DNA of 64,000 bases, taken from positions 31,649-95,648 of the forward strand of contig JAMKCH010012616.1 of the NCBI GenBank assembly GCA_023653785.1, read 5' to 3'. The DNA comes from Ophioderma brevispina. Its lineage: Eukaryota > Echinodermata > Ophiuroidea > Amphilepidida > Ophiodermatidae. The notes beneath the pieces are model-generated. The model saw nothing but the letters and a program-made list of their open reading frames with translations. It was not told the origin of the DNA and ran no database searches. Below, piece by piece: positions 10,981-22,430 of the stretch. How positions within the stretch are numbered: the first letter of the stretch is position 1; each line of letters opens with the position of its first letter. The translations under genes were made by a program, and so were the position numbers.

Positions 10981-13600
10981 TCTGTCCCAAGGGCATTCGC
11001 AGGACCATGTTGTCAGGGGGGGGTGTGTAAACGGAAGAAATCCTTTGGAAGCGTATGTGAGTGTCAGGGGAGGGCGGCAAAGAATCCAATTTCAGACGTC
11101 GCCATTGGTTTTTAAAAGCGAAAAAATCTTCACGAAAAATTCTGAATTTTTGAATTTTTAAATACTTTTTGGAATATTTTCTTATTCCAAAAAGTGGAGT
11201 CGAAGAATAAACTCCACTGGAAGGGATTCAGAATTTTTTTGTTATGAATAACGAACCAGAGGACGAGTCGTATGTGGGTCATGGGACAAACACGGACCCC
11301 GACCCACATCAAACACCCAAATTGGATTGTGGTTTGCATTTCGTATTGCTGTAATTTCTTTTGACATTTGCGTGAGCGGATGAGTTGATTATAATGAATG
11401 AAGCTTGGCCGCCACCGCCTGGTGAGTGTATAAAACAATGCAACTAACGGCAGGCGGTTCGGGGGTCGGAGCCCACTTAAGGGCCATTAAAAACTCTTAT
11501 AGTAGTTGCCCTAGAGGCCATTTCGTGTGATCGTTCGACTATCTTGCACACCGCACGGTAGTACCTTGACACAAGGGAGCGAAACGGGAAAAGCCCTGAA
11601 GGCCTGGGGAGTCCAGGAGGGCCGGGATTTAAGGCCCATGGTAGGGTGCAGAGGGCAGACCAGCCGGGGTCCAGGGGGTGGAGCCCCCGGAAAAGCTGGG
11701 TTGAAGCTATACAGGACCTTCAAGGTGGACATTTTGAGGGGTTAAATAGTAATCAATCAAGAAAGACTGGTTTCAACTTGATAACAGAGACAGACAGTCT
11801 TATAAGCTTGTACTACCGAGGCGAACTACACCATAGCGACGCACTGCCTTGAACGGGTGGGATGCAGGCGCAGAGCCTTCTGCAGGGTCCAGGGGCGGAG
11901 CCCCCGAAGCTCCTTAGGAATTTTAGATTATTAAAAAGGGTATTGGAAGGGTTTTAAAGATATATTATTGAAAATGAAAGAATGGGCACTTAACTCAACC
12001 GACGGCCAGTAGACCTAGGGAACCGATCCCATACCAATTTTTGGGTCTGGTAGACCAAACTTGGGGGGGGGAGGAATGGCCCATAGATAACCTACCGTTT
12101 GCCATGGCCATGCCTGCTCCTTGATTCTTAAATTTATTTTACTCATTTTGATCACCAGGTAATTTGAATCATTAACCAAATCTTGAAACAGAGGGCTAAA
12201 CTTGAAACAAAACCATTTTAACTATTTGTGATATTTGGCTTTATGTAAGTCTGGAGTTCAATCAGATCGAATCTGTTGAATGAAGCCAAGAGACTCAAAT
12301 TCGATGGGAGTAGTCTGGATTCAATCTTATGCTTTGACGCGGTTCTTGTTATTTCTTTCTTCCCAAGTCTTCTCTCTTTCTTTTCTTCTCTTGTGCTCTC
12401 TCTTCTTGTCTTTTTTCTTCTTTCTTTCTCTTTTTGAGGATCGCTGGGGGGGTGTTTGTTCCACCACCCCACTCCCCCCCATGGCGACGGGGCTGTCGGT
12501 CCCAACACTCTAACATAGAGATAAATGGACGGAATATGACAACGTTGAAATTGTAGCGTCACATGGAACAGAACCAACGTTGACTCAGGCTAGGACCAAG
12601 GGGAAGGCCAACAGACAGACCTTCCACTAGTACTAGTATTACTCCTGTCATAAAATCAAAGCAAAAATGAGCCCTACAACAAAACAATCAGCTACAGTGG
12701 ATAGTTCAGTAGACAATGTGCGCAACATCTGAAGTACAATCATGGATGAACATTGTTAACCAAGCTGATACCCACAGCCTGTTTGAAGTCTCATTTATAT
12801 GACGAAACGAGAATAAGAACAAAAAAAAAAAATTATTAACTGGGCGACACACTTTTGACAACTAATTTGGATTATTTATTCACTAACTACATCCTGTGTA
12901 AATTTGAGTTGAAATTTCATTGCGGGCAAATAGGATTTTTCATAAAAATCTATTTTACACGTCTTTCTATGGAAATAGGCTTAGAGGGGCCGCTATAACA
13001 TACCATTGTGACCTTTTTAGGCCGATATGGCAAGATTCCCGCAATGGAATTATCCTGATTTTTGCGGAGGTAAATAGCTCTTGCATGTCAATCCCTACTT
13101 ATATCAGTTGTCAAAATTGTGTGCCATTGCTTAAAATTGCTCTAAAAATAAAAGAGACAATTTGTATGGGGGTCAAACAGCTGTGACCAGAGTCCCAGAG
13201 ATGAATCTTTTTGACTAGCCTTCTCTTTCCAGTTTTGCTGATGGTGGTCTAGATAGTGTGTTTGAAATGATAACACCATAGAAATTATCATAACAAGTCC
13301 TCAGTTTGGAAATAATATTTTGAGTTCGAGTGATGTGTCCATTTTGAATAGTATCCAAGCCGTGTGGATTAAGCCACTATTGTGGTAACAGTTCTAGTCC
13401 ATCACTGAAGCGAGTCCCTCGTAAGTTATAATCTATCAGAGGAAGCATTTCAAGTAGATAATCTCAACCGAAACAGTTTCCAGACAACAGTTTTCCTCAA
13501 AAGATGTCTCCCTATTGGATAGAAGTGGCCCAAGTTCGAGGGTCGAATTGCCAAGTCCTCACAAGGAATGACACTTTATTAAGTAGCAGTGGCATAATAA
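10980..13600. other. Repeat-rich stretch between the two transposase parts
   Basis: It contains local hairpins at about 11,160-11,215 (ATACTTTTTGGAATA-type arms). Two copies of a GGGTCCAGGGG..GGAGCCCCCG repeat lie near 11,668-11,693 and 11,886-11,910, and the family is met again near 33,140-33,165. A polypyrimidine tract lies at 12,350-12,437. No protein motif was recognised. Long open frames at 11,130-11,438 and 12,218-12,577 fall in hairpins or the pyrimidine tract. Confidence 0.55.
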
Positions 13601-13629
13601 TTGTTTGAAATCAATCAACACCTTCGAGC

Positions 13630-14580
13630 AACAGGCTCCAAAGGGATGATATTCCATTGAGTATGTGTCTTCCTAGTCTCATAGAAGAACCATTCACTCC
13701 AAGGAACGAATTACCATTTAGTAGTAATCCATTGAATTGTGGGTCTTCATTCAATAGCAATCTTTCCAATACAGAATTGTTCAACAGCCTCCCAATGGAT
13801 GAGTCTCTATCAAGTGAGAAATATCCTAGTAATGAATCGGCTTTGAAGAAAAGTTTGGCAAGGGATTCGTCACTTTTGAGTCACAGTCTACCAAGTCTTA
13901 CAGAAGAACCATCTAATATGAGTAACAGTAATTTCCCAACGAATCAGAAACATTTGAGTAGCAGTCTTCCCAAACTTGATAAAGACCTCAAAGACCTGTA
14001 CAAAAAGCACATGAACTCATGCATGAATGTTCTGCTGGTCCCTCCAATACTAGTCCGATACTAGATCAACATAAAGGCCAAACACGTGGAAATAGCGAAG
14101 AAGCCAGCAACTCACATTTAGATGATATTTTTGTCCTCCCTCAGTTGGATACAAATCCCTCAAAACGAAAAAGAAGGGCAACAAATCCTTATTGTAGAGT
14201 GTTAACATCCAGAAAGATAGTATATAGAAGTAAAAAGAGCATTCCATGGACAACCAGACAAAAAGCAACAAAAACCGGAAAGAGGCAGGATCCCCTAAAC
14301 GCAAGAAGTCAAACACCAAAAAAGCAAATGATGCAAATCTGAGTCCCAAGAAACGAACAGACAGATGTACTCAAAACGGGCAAGAAAAACACCAAAAAAG
14401 ACACATTGACTAAGAAAAGAAAGAGCAATGTACTTAAAAAGGGCCAGAAAAAAAAAACACGTAGACCCACAAAATGCAGAGCAAAACAGCCAAACCAGGA
14501 AAATTGGCAAGAAAGAAGCATTTCAAAAAGACCAAAATTAAAACCAATAACTAAACTTGGCTGCCATTTTTTTTAAAGCA
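13630..14580 (+). pseudogene. Ser/Leu-rich region and Lys-rich tail, probable pogo-like transposase C-terminus
   Basis: An open frame from 13,657 to about 14,020 encodes Ser/Leu-rich degenerate repeats (LPSLIEEPF, LPSLTEEPS, SSLPKLDKDL). After a one-base shift it continues in another frame with NPSKRKRRATNPYCRVLTS and a Lys/Arg-rich tail that runs with further breaks to about 14,560. In pogo/Tigger-type transposases a ..RVLTS.. motif followed by a basic tail is usual near the C-terminus. The same strand and position downstream of the catalytic remnant fit one old element split by insertions. The link is inferred; an unrelated Ser-rich protein relic is possible. Confidence 0.45.
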
Positions 14581-14754
14581 AAAAGAAGGGCTTTTAAAGT
14601 TGGGCCAAAATCTTTTTGCTTGTCCTCCATCACTATTTTTGGGATGGTTGGCCCGTAAAAATCTTTATTAATTATTTCATAAATCATAATAAACTAGAAT
14701 TTTCTCTGTCTCGGCTTTCACGCTCGCTATATTCAACGAATATAAGCTTGTGGG

Positions 14755-15060
14755 CCACCCCATGACCTTTGACCCTGGCACGTGACCTTTGATCTCTCAA
14801 CATATGAGGGATCCATGGTGCACCTATTACAAAAGTTTGGTTCCAATTGAACTTCAGTTTTCAATTAGATGAATTTTACATTTTTTAGCCCGTTTTTCAA
14901 CTTGACCTCACATGACCTTTGACCGTTCAACAGACCCTTGACCTCATCAACATATGACGGATCCCATTGTGCACCTATGACAGAGTTTGGTTCCAATTGA
15001 AGTTAAACTTTTCATTGAGGGTCAATTTTAAAAAAAAAACTAACAATTTTGACCCCCAGA
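14755..15060. repeat. TGACCTTTGACC-bearing tandem duplication (about 150 bp)
   Basis: CATATGA(G/C)GGATCC, GTGCACCTAT and GTTTGGTTCCAATTGAA recur in the same order at 14,801 and 14,951. TGACCTTTGACC occurs at 14,763 and 14,913, with further TGACCT half-sites around them. This is AGGTCA spaced by one base, the DR1 nuclear-receptor arrangement, but here it is part of a repeat. A perfect palindrome GCCAGCTATAGCTGGC follows at about 15,100-15,116, and a long C-run lies at about 15,150-15,165. Confidence 0.7.
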
Positions 15061-15189
15061 ACACCAACATACACACGCACACGGTTGCTAAGTGGTCCTG
15101 CCAGCTATAGCTGGCGGCCCACAAAAAAGGGAACAAGGGTGAAATTTTGCCCCCCCCCCCCCCCCCGAATTCCAAAAACGGTTTCAAGC

Positions 15190-16050
15190 ATGTGGAGTAT
15201 TAGCAACAATTTTTTATTTTGGCGTTGATGTTTTTTTCATATCATTGTGGTCTTGATACTCTAGCTTTGGGTTATTTTCAGATCTTCACACCTTTATACA
15301 ATTGTGACCCAAGTCCGTGACTAATTTACAATGTAATTTTCATGCTTTAGTAATGCTTTTGAAATTTTTTGTCATATTTTACCAACAGGTATAGCCTAGC
15401 TTATATTTTATTTGTTGTATATCAGGAAGCCTATGTAACGCATTTTGTAATCAAGAAGTGTTTTAAAAAGGTTGTACTTTGATCAACAATTTACAGCAGG
15501 CTTCGATTATTTGTGAGTTTTTACCTTTCAGGCAAGGAGCCTTGAAGATTATGCATTCATTAAGGTTTAATGTTAATTAATTTTAACTTATCATTTCAAG
15601 AAGGGAATGGAAAGCTATATCTGATTTGAGTTCACTTGGGGGTAAGAGTGACCATATGTACCCTTTCAAAATTCTACAACTCTCTTTTTATTTTGGTCTA
15701 TGGTTGGGGGTTTTTTGTGTGTTTGGCCATTACATAAATAAGAATTTTTGTTTCCTTAGATTTTAAGGTAAACATAGAACTCTTTTACATTTTGGAGTGA
15801 GTTTTTGAATGCTTAAACTTTGTTTTGGATTAAATTTTTTATGATTGCACCAGTATATAGTTTGGGCAGGATTTTGGCGTCCATGCCAGATTTTAAAAAA
15901 AAAAAGATGTGTTGATTGGAGGATTTTGTCCGCCGAATGAGTCGGATACGGGGACTATGAAATGAGCAGAGTCCGTAGTACCGTTTTTTTTTGTCTGTCC
16001 GTCCGTCGTTCGTTCTCCGTCCGTGATACAAAAAAGTTAACCAATGTATA
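15190..16050. other. AT-rich, no gene; CCGT microsatellite
   Basis: No coding signal. Near 15,990-16,025 there is a short TCCGTCCGT/GTTCGTTC run next to a segment ending GAGCAGAGTCCGTAGTACCG, which looks like the edge of a dispersed repeat. Confidence 0.45.
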
Positions 16051-16054
16051 TGAT

Positions 16055-16560
16055 TTATCTGGGGTTCTGTAAGGGCGACAATGATGCTAAGGTTGGTGGA
16101 AAGAAAAAGAAGGGGTTAATGAGTCTCGACCCTGATAGATTGTGGCCGTTAAATAGCTAATTAAGTATCTAATTTGCATGATTTAAAATAAATTTTCCTG
16201 CAAAAGGCCTGTGTACAGTTTTCTGAGTTCGTATAAGGGTATAAATGATTGTAACGTGGAGGGGAAAGCGGGGCTCTGGGAAGAGTTCTTGCATCTGATT
16301 AGGGGCGTATTTCGGGCAAATTGAGTATGCAATGAGGCTAAATTAATATGCAAAAAAACTAGCAATACTATATTTGTGAAACGGTAAATCGGATACTCAA
16401 AAAATTCCCGCGCTGCATGAAAGCCTATAATGGGGCACATCTTTTTTGCAATTTGAAAGTATGTGACCTATACATATGCGGCTATGTATGCAAATGAGCT
16501 AATTAAATTGCGTAATTGCGTACTTTGAAACAGTACATCGGTAGGCAAAATTCCTTCGTA
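16055..16560. repeat. Diverged repeat units around AAATGAGCTAATTAA
   Basis: Related blocks recur about every 160 bp. Each carries a GTTCTGTAAGGGCG/GTTCGTATAAGGG start, a G-rich middle, a TAAATAGCTAATTAAG or AAATGAGCTAATTAAA segment and TTTGCAT-like words. This is an old tandem or composite repeat leading directly into the G-rich minisatellite. Confidence 0.45.
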
Positions 16561-16582
16561 CATGAGACTACTATATGCAATA

Positions 16583-17225
16583 GGAGGGGGTGGTGGTGGT
16601 TGCAGGGTGTTCGCAGGGTGTTGGGGAGGGGTGGGGTTTTTGGAATTTGGTGGGGGTGGTGTTGAGGGGAGGGGTGGGGTAGTGCAGGGTTTTGGGATAG
16701 GGTTGGGTAGGGAGGGTGTTGGGGAGGGGTGGGGTGGAATGTTTTTTTTTAAAAAAAAATGGGGAGGGGGGGTGGTGGGGTGGTGCAGGGTGTTGGGGAG
16801 GGGGTTGGGTGTTGCATGTTTTGGGGCAGGGGTGTTCGGGGTGTTTGGGAGGGGTGATGAGGTGTTGGGGGTAGGGTTACGGGGTGTTTGTGGTATGGTG
16901 GTTAACGGGGTGTTGGGGAGGGAATGGCGGGGTGTTTGGGGAGCGGAGGAGTGTTACAAGGGTATTAGGAGTAAGGTGTGGGTTGGGTGTTGAGGGGTGT
17001 TAAGGGAGGGGGAGGGGTGTTAAAGGATGGGTGGGGGTGTTGCGGGGTGGGGTGTTAGAGTGTCGGTGTTCTGCGTGTTGGGGAGTTGTTGGGGATGGGG
17101 GTGGTGTTGTGGGGTGTTGGGGAAGGGGTGTGAGGTTTGCCTGGTGTTTGGGAAGGGGTGACGGTTTGCAGGTGTTGGTTAGGGTACAGTGTTGTGGGGT
17201 GTTGGATGAGGGTGGGGTGTAATTG
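16583..17225. repeat. G-rich minisatellite with extreme strand skew
   Basis: About 640 bp dominated by G and T on the plus strand with very few C. Variants of GGGTGTTGGGGAGGGGTG recur throughout. Dozens of G-runs of three or more lie close together, so G-quadruplex formation on this strand is plausible. The long Gly/Val open frame (16,562-16,993) and the Pro/Thr frame on the other strand are composition artefacts. Confidence 0.9.
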
Positions 17226-18860
17226 TAGTTGCATTTTCGCATGTTAGTGATCGTGACATTTTCGGCTGGGACATATTTTTCCGCATCGCTTAATGACAAG
17301 TTGCCTTGGTTTTACAAGTGGAAACTCTTTTGATTTTGTCATAAACTTCCTTGCTGGATTTCTAAATATGGATTTTCTTTGGTTGTTTAAAAAACTTACT
17401 CTTTAAGAAAAGAAGACTTGATGGTTTGTCCTTAGTTTTTATTATCTGGCTTGAAAATCTATTTTAATTTGTTTATACCTCTAATTTGTTTAGTTAAGAT
17501 ATAATTTACTGGCTAATACTCAATGCTTTTTTATATTTAATTTGCATTAATTTGCATTAATTTACCTTTTAATCCTGACAGATCAAAAGGGAAATAGTGT
17601 TTATGTGCTCTAATGTATTTTTGATTGTATCATTTGGCCTTGCTAGCTACTGCCTATTTGTTTCCCTCCTGCTAACTGAATTTTTAGTACTTCACTCAAA
17701 CACGGACCTTATTGTTCCATTCTATATTTTTTGTATTTTTTAATATAATTTCGCTTTTAGTTCATGTAAAATGCAACAAAAAGTAATAAACATTTAACAA
17801 AACCTTAAAAAGAATAATTAAAAAACAAGAAAAAAAGAAAATGATTCTTAATATCAACTTTTTTTCAAAAACAGAATCCATCAAATATTCATAGCTCATC
17901 AGTTACAAGGAGCAATGCTGTTTGTAATCAAAATAATATGGTTAAAAAAAAAAAAAGATATATTGTTGAATCAAAAGAACAAATACAAAATAATGGAAGT
18001 AATGGTCTGTTGCAGAAAAGCTGTTTCACAATTAACCGTCTTATTTCACATGATATTGTAGTCAATGAAGATACCATATGAAAGATGCTATTTGTAGAAC
18101 ATTTTACAAAACTTCCTCTGTTCATTCCACGGATGGAACTTTCTGTGAGTTGTTTTTTTTTTTTTAAAAAACAAATGGGAGGGTGATCATACCCGACGCT
18201 TAAATGTGTATATTCCCGTCATTATTTAATTATATGTTCAGACTGTGTTTTTCTTAGAGTACGGTATATTCTCATCTTTAAAGATTAAAAAAAAATCAAA
18301 TTCAACTAAAAGCGAATTCTCTTTGGTAGGATTGTTGTCTTTATGATATTCAATGTCTTTGTATAAACTTGTCAATTGATATTTATCTTTTACTATACGG
18401 TGTTTTGGAAATTAGGCACTTTAAAATACTAAACTAGCGAAAATACCCAATCTAACATTGTTGTGTTTCGTCCACATGAGGGCCTCCTTCATAGAATGTG
18501 ACGAATATACCCGATGGGGAAGATTATAACCCGAATTTAACTTTGTCTTTGAGTGCTTATTGCACAGACATAGTGGTCTAATAATATAAAAAACGACCAG
18601 GTCGTATACATTTTTTATACAATAGTGCCCTTTAAGAACGCAGAAGAAATGGGTATTATTGATTTGGAGTGACATATTACTATGCTTATGGGAAGTGTAC
18701 CAGGGCGAATACCTACCTCAAACTCAACAACTAACCTATAAATCCTAAGTTTTTCATCACTGGATCCAACTATAATTTGAAATTATTGATATTGATAAAA
18801 TTGAACTCAAAATTGGGATAACACAGCAAAATCAAGATCTCCCCCTGTTATTTCTTTTCC
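17225..18860. other. AT-rich, no recognisable gene
   Basis: AT-rich sequence with many A/T runs and short TTTGCATTAATTTGCATTAA-like repetition near 17,540-17,565. No domain, RNA gene or transposon end was recognised. Confidence 0.5.
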
Positions 18861-18865
18861 TCGGT

Positions 18866-19438
18866 TGTTTCCTTGACGCAAAATGTCTCTTACTGCTCAC
18901 ATCATTACCGTACGCAACAATTTCGTTCCACGTTTGGTGTATTTCATACATAGATTTACTGATACTGAAACATGTCACCACATAGTTAGGGCTCTGATTA
19001 TTGCTAGACTCTACTACTGTAATGCTGTTTTTACTTTACTTTCTGCCAATGATATCAGACGTTTGCAGCGACTACAAAACAATGCTGCACGCCTTGTGTT
19101 TGCTGTCGGTCAAAGAGTTGAAGCTCAACCCCTCCTTCAGGCATTGCATTGGCTTCCCATTCAGCAAAGAATCCTGTTCAAGTGCTGCTGTATGATTATA
19201 AAGCCTTCAATAATTTGGCTCCAACATACATTGCTGAGCAGTTTTGTTATGTCCTCGCTCCCTGCGATCAGCAATGGACATTAACCGTTTGGCGGTGCCA
19301 AGGACAAACCTTGTCATTGGTGATCGTAGCTTTGCTGTTATTGCTGCAAAGGCCTGGAACTCCTTGCCAGTGTCAATTAGAAATGCAAGTTCAATTGAGC
19401 CATTCAAAAGTAATCTAAGACATTTATTCTCGAAGTAG
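18866..19438 (+). pseudogene. L2/CR1-like LINE, 3' end of ORF2
   Basis: Translation, with frame slips near 19,160-19,250, gives the post-RT part of an L2-like polyprotein. Blocks are DTETCHHIVRALIIARLYYC, RRLQRLQNNAARLVFAV, LLQALHWLPIQQRILFK, YKAFNNLAPTYIAEQ and a C-terminus RLAVPRT..GDRSFAVIAAKAWN followed by LPVSIRNASSIEPFKSNLRH and a stop at 19,438. The order is the usual one for this clade. It is 5'-truncated and carries no RT palm. Confidence 0.85.
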
Positions 19439-19483
19439 TCTGTTTGTTATTATCTACCAAAAAAAATCGTTGGCAACCCCGGG

Positions 19484-19560
19484 TTGGCAACGCAAAAAAG
19501 ACACCAAGTTTTAAAAAGAGTACGAGCCATATAAAGTTGATAATGTAAAGTAGCACCACA
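19484..19560 (+). repeat. 77-bp dispersed repeat, copy 1
   Basis: The segment starting TTGGCAAC and running through AAAAAGAGTACGAGCCATAT to GTAAAGTAGCACC is nearly identical, in reverse complement, to 27,911-27,986. It lies just after the L2-like 3' end. Confidence 0.8.
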
Positions 19561-19569
19561 CTCTAAACA

Positions 19570-19725
19570 TTATTTTTACTCAGTGCTGGGAAAGGTTGAG
19601 TCAAGATTTAATCAGCATGGCGTGAAACACAAATTTCCCTTTTACTCCTCACCCTAGTAAAATTGTGAAACACATGTTGAGTAAAGCAGTTTTGAAATCT
19701 AACTCAACGTTGCGTGACAAAGTAG
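19570..19725. repeat. TTACTCA/TTGAGTAAA repeat
   Basis: Contains TTTACTCA, TTGAGTCAA, TTTTACTC, GTTGAGTAAA and AACTCAACG within 150 bp. The same vocabulary fills 26,890-27,310, so both belong to one short inverted-word repeat family. Confidence 0.5.
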
Positions 19726-20320
19726 TTTGACGCAGTGACGGGATCAGAACTTAGACCGCGTTGATTCTGATCTTATACAACGTTGACAAACTCAGACACG
19801 TGCAGCCCAAGAGAATCGCCGCGGACATACCAATGGCAGGTGACAAGCTGGTGTGTCACGGAAATGCTGGTCATTCTTATATTTTACATCAACAAGTTAT
19901 AATCAGAAAAAATATGAGTAATTATTTGCGGTGGAGCAATGGACTTGTCACGATTGTGAACTTGGCGAGATTCCGGCGTATTACCCCGACTATGTCTACG
20001 GAACCTGCTATGAATCGGCAAAACATTTTCACGTTTGATGGCATTGTTTACCATGCACTGTGAGCGCTGTGTACTCCAATGTGGATTCGCTATTGTGTCA
20101 GTAAAGTTATAGTTGCATTTATGACAGCATGATATTTACAATTAATCTGACAAATTATGGCCTATAGTTTTACTGGTGCATTGTACATCGGTACACGACT
20201 ACACGACGTACAGCGTGCATCTACATTATTCATGATTGAACCACCATGGCCATTCGAAGACGAGTGCTCAATGATGCAGAACATCAATTGGGGATGGTTA
20301 GGGAATGCATATTTGTGTGT
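19725..20320. other. No recognisable gene
   Basis: An open frame at 19,761-20,063 shows no conserved motif and no splice context, so it is not called. Nothing else is seen. Confidence 0.4.
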
Positions 20321-20890
20321 CAGGTCATGTAGGGTCACTTAAGGTCATGACAGATAGGCCCCATGGGTTTTGGCAGTGGTTTATTTGAGCAAGTTTGGTG
20401 GTATACAACTAACTTGGAAGAAGGTTTTTATATGGGGTCAAAGGTAAAGTAGGGTCATTGGAGTGTCAAAAGGGCATATGGGCCATAAGAGGGCATCCTG
20501 TGCATACCATAAGAGTCTGCGACGATGGTTTCTTTAATAGTATGTTACTAGGCGGTCCTTGGATTGGTTATCACCTTGTTGTGCGATCACCGATGAATGC
20601 CCTCGGATGTGCGGTTCACCCCCTGTTGACCTTGAACGACCCCCCTGATGTCCTTGTCATTAGCTATAAAATTTTCGTCAATCAACAATCGCCCCACCCA
20701 CCACCTGGATACTAAAGTTTACCCCATTTTTGACATCCTTTGACCTTGAAAGGACCCCGACCGATCCTTGTTGTGACCTTTAAAGATTTGTGGTCATTCA
20801 ACAATCAACCACACCTAAAGTTTCATGTCAATACACCAACACCCATGTTTACCCCAATGTGACCTTGGAATGACCCCCTAATTCCCAACT
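20320..20890. repeat. TGACC/GGTCA-rich diverged repeat
   Basis: Dense half-sites in both orientations: AGGTCATG, AGGGTCA, AAGGTCATG, GGGGTCAAAGGTAAAG, TTGACCTTG, TTTGACCTTG and GTGACCTTGG. They are mixed with GACCCCC blocks. Similar composition and words (GCATACCA, AAGAGTC, GGTCCTT) recur at 23,490-23,890, which points to a dispersed family and not a single regulatory element. Confidence 0.6.
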
Positions 20891-21419
20891 AGCTGAGAAT
20901 ACCCGCTAGATGAGTATCGAGGCCTACTGGCATGTTTTCAGTGGTGGATCCAAGATTTGAAAAAACGTCAAAATTACGGGGAGCTGAAAGGCTGAAACTT
21001 TCCAAAAGCTTCCAAAATGGGCTGATTTTGCAAATGGGCTGATTTTGCAGTATTACCGGGGCGCGCGCCCGCTCCCCCCCGCGATCCGGCCCTGTTTTCG
21101 ACCTAATTAGCGCCCGGGTGCTCATATCCATACGTCAAAGCATGGGTATGAAAGCTACGGCCAAGTAAGTTACCATAATGGCCCGACATGAATTTGACCC
21201 CTCTTGGCTGCTTTTTGCCATTATTGTTGTCCTCGCTCACAGAGGACTCTGTCCATTTAATGCGACCACAATTGGAAATAAGTTGGCAAATTCCGCCGAC
21301 TTAATGGGTTATCCTGGCTAATTGACTGTTGTACGTATGTGCTAGTGGCTTATTGATTTTGTGTATATCTGTCATTTCTTTTGTCGATATGGCGAAAAAT
21401 AAACAACAAACCATAACCC

Positions 21420-21840
21420 CCAAAAAACGTGACCACAAAAGTGGTACGGCGACGAAAATATACCAACATACCAAAACCTCATATTCATACGTCAAAGCAC
21501 GGCCAAGTTACACCGTGATAACGAACCCTGGAGGACCCTTTGAATCCCAAAATGGCCCCTCGAAACCGTGACCACCAAAAACTCCTCACGGCAAAAACAA
21601 CCATACCCAAAACTATTATCAATATCAAAGCACAGCCAAGTGACCCGATAACGACCCCTGGATGAATTGACCCCAAAATACCCTTCGAAAAACATTGTAC
21701 CACAACAAAACTTGTACGGTGAAAATTCTACACCATACCTTCTTAAACTCATAACATATCCTTACGTCAAAGCACGGCCAAGTTATCCACTAAACGACCC
21801 ATGACGAATGACCTTGCAGAGTGCTAACATTGAATTTGGA
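21420..21840. repeat. Tandem repeat, about 134-141 bp period
   Basis: (G/A)TCAAAGCACRGCCAAGT appears at about 21,491, 21,625 and 21,766. Each copy is followed by GATAACGA or CTAAACGA and a GACCC segment, and preceded by CATACC..AAA. A related piece with CATACGTCAAAGCATGGGT lies near 21,133. At least three diverged monomers are present. Confidence 0.75.
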
Positions 21841-22069
21841 TCAGGGAGATTTGTCTTGGATCAGGGAGATTATGATCTTGGAATAGGGAGAATTTTTTTT
21901 TTAAATTTAGTGAGCATTTAAGGTAATACCTAGGTCCTCAAGAGGATACAGCCAATGGATACTGTCTAAAGATCAATTGAAAGCTCCACATTAAGGAACT
22001 GTCCTATGTGATTTCCTTAGTCATTGATTTTTAAAGCAATGACATGAAAGGTGAAGTAACTGAAAAGGT

Positions 22070-22430
22070 CGTAACTTGAAAACGGAGCCACTTACATAGT
22101 TATGAATTGCAATATGAGATAGAGCTCTTTAAAATAAAGTCCCCCCCCAAAAAAAAAATTGACAGGGCTCCGCCCGTCTGCAGCCCCCATTTAAGGAACC
22201 AATGTCAGAGGAACTAAGGCCATATGGAGATTTAAAAGATTTAAAAAAATATTGATAATGAAAATGTCTAATTAAAGTTCAAACTTAAAGGCTCCAAACT
22301 TGAAAACGGAGCCATCTACAAACCAAATGAACTGCATCATGAGATAGAGCTCTTTAAACATAAGGCTTTCCCGAAAAAAATTGACAGGGCTCCGCGTCTG
22401 ACGCCCCCGTTTCGGGGAACTGTCAGTGCT
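22070..22430. repeat. Two direct repeat copies, about 225 bp apart
   Basis: AACTTGAAAACGGAGCCA, CATGAGATAGAGCTCTTTAA (with a variant) and TTGACAGGGCTCCG, followed by CCCCC, recur in order, first from about 22,073 and again from about 22,298. The GGGCTCCGCC..GCCCCC core resembles the GGAGCCCCCG repeat near 11.7-11.9 kb. Confidence 0.75.

Noticed and set aside
12218..12577. 119-codon minus-strand and 77-codon plus-strand open frames
   Set aside because: They span a polypyrimidine/polypurine tract, giving Lys/Glu/Arg or Phe/Leu/Ser runs only.
16562..17299. Long Gly/Val and Pro/Thr open frames
   Set aside because: They arise from the G-rich minisatellite on either strand, with no codon-like composition.
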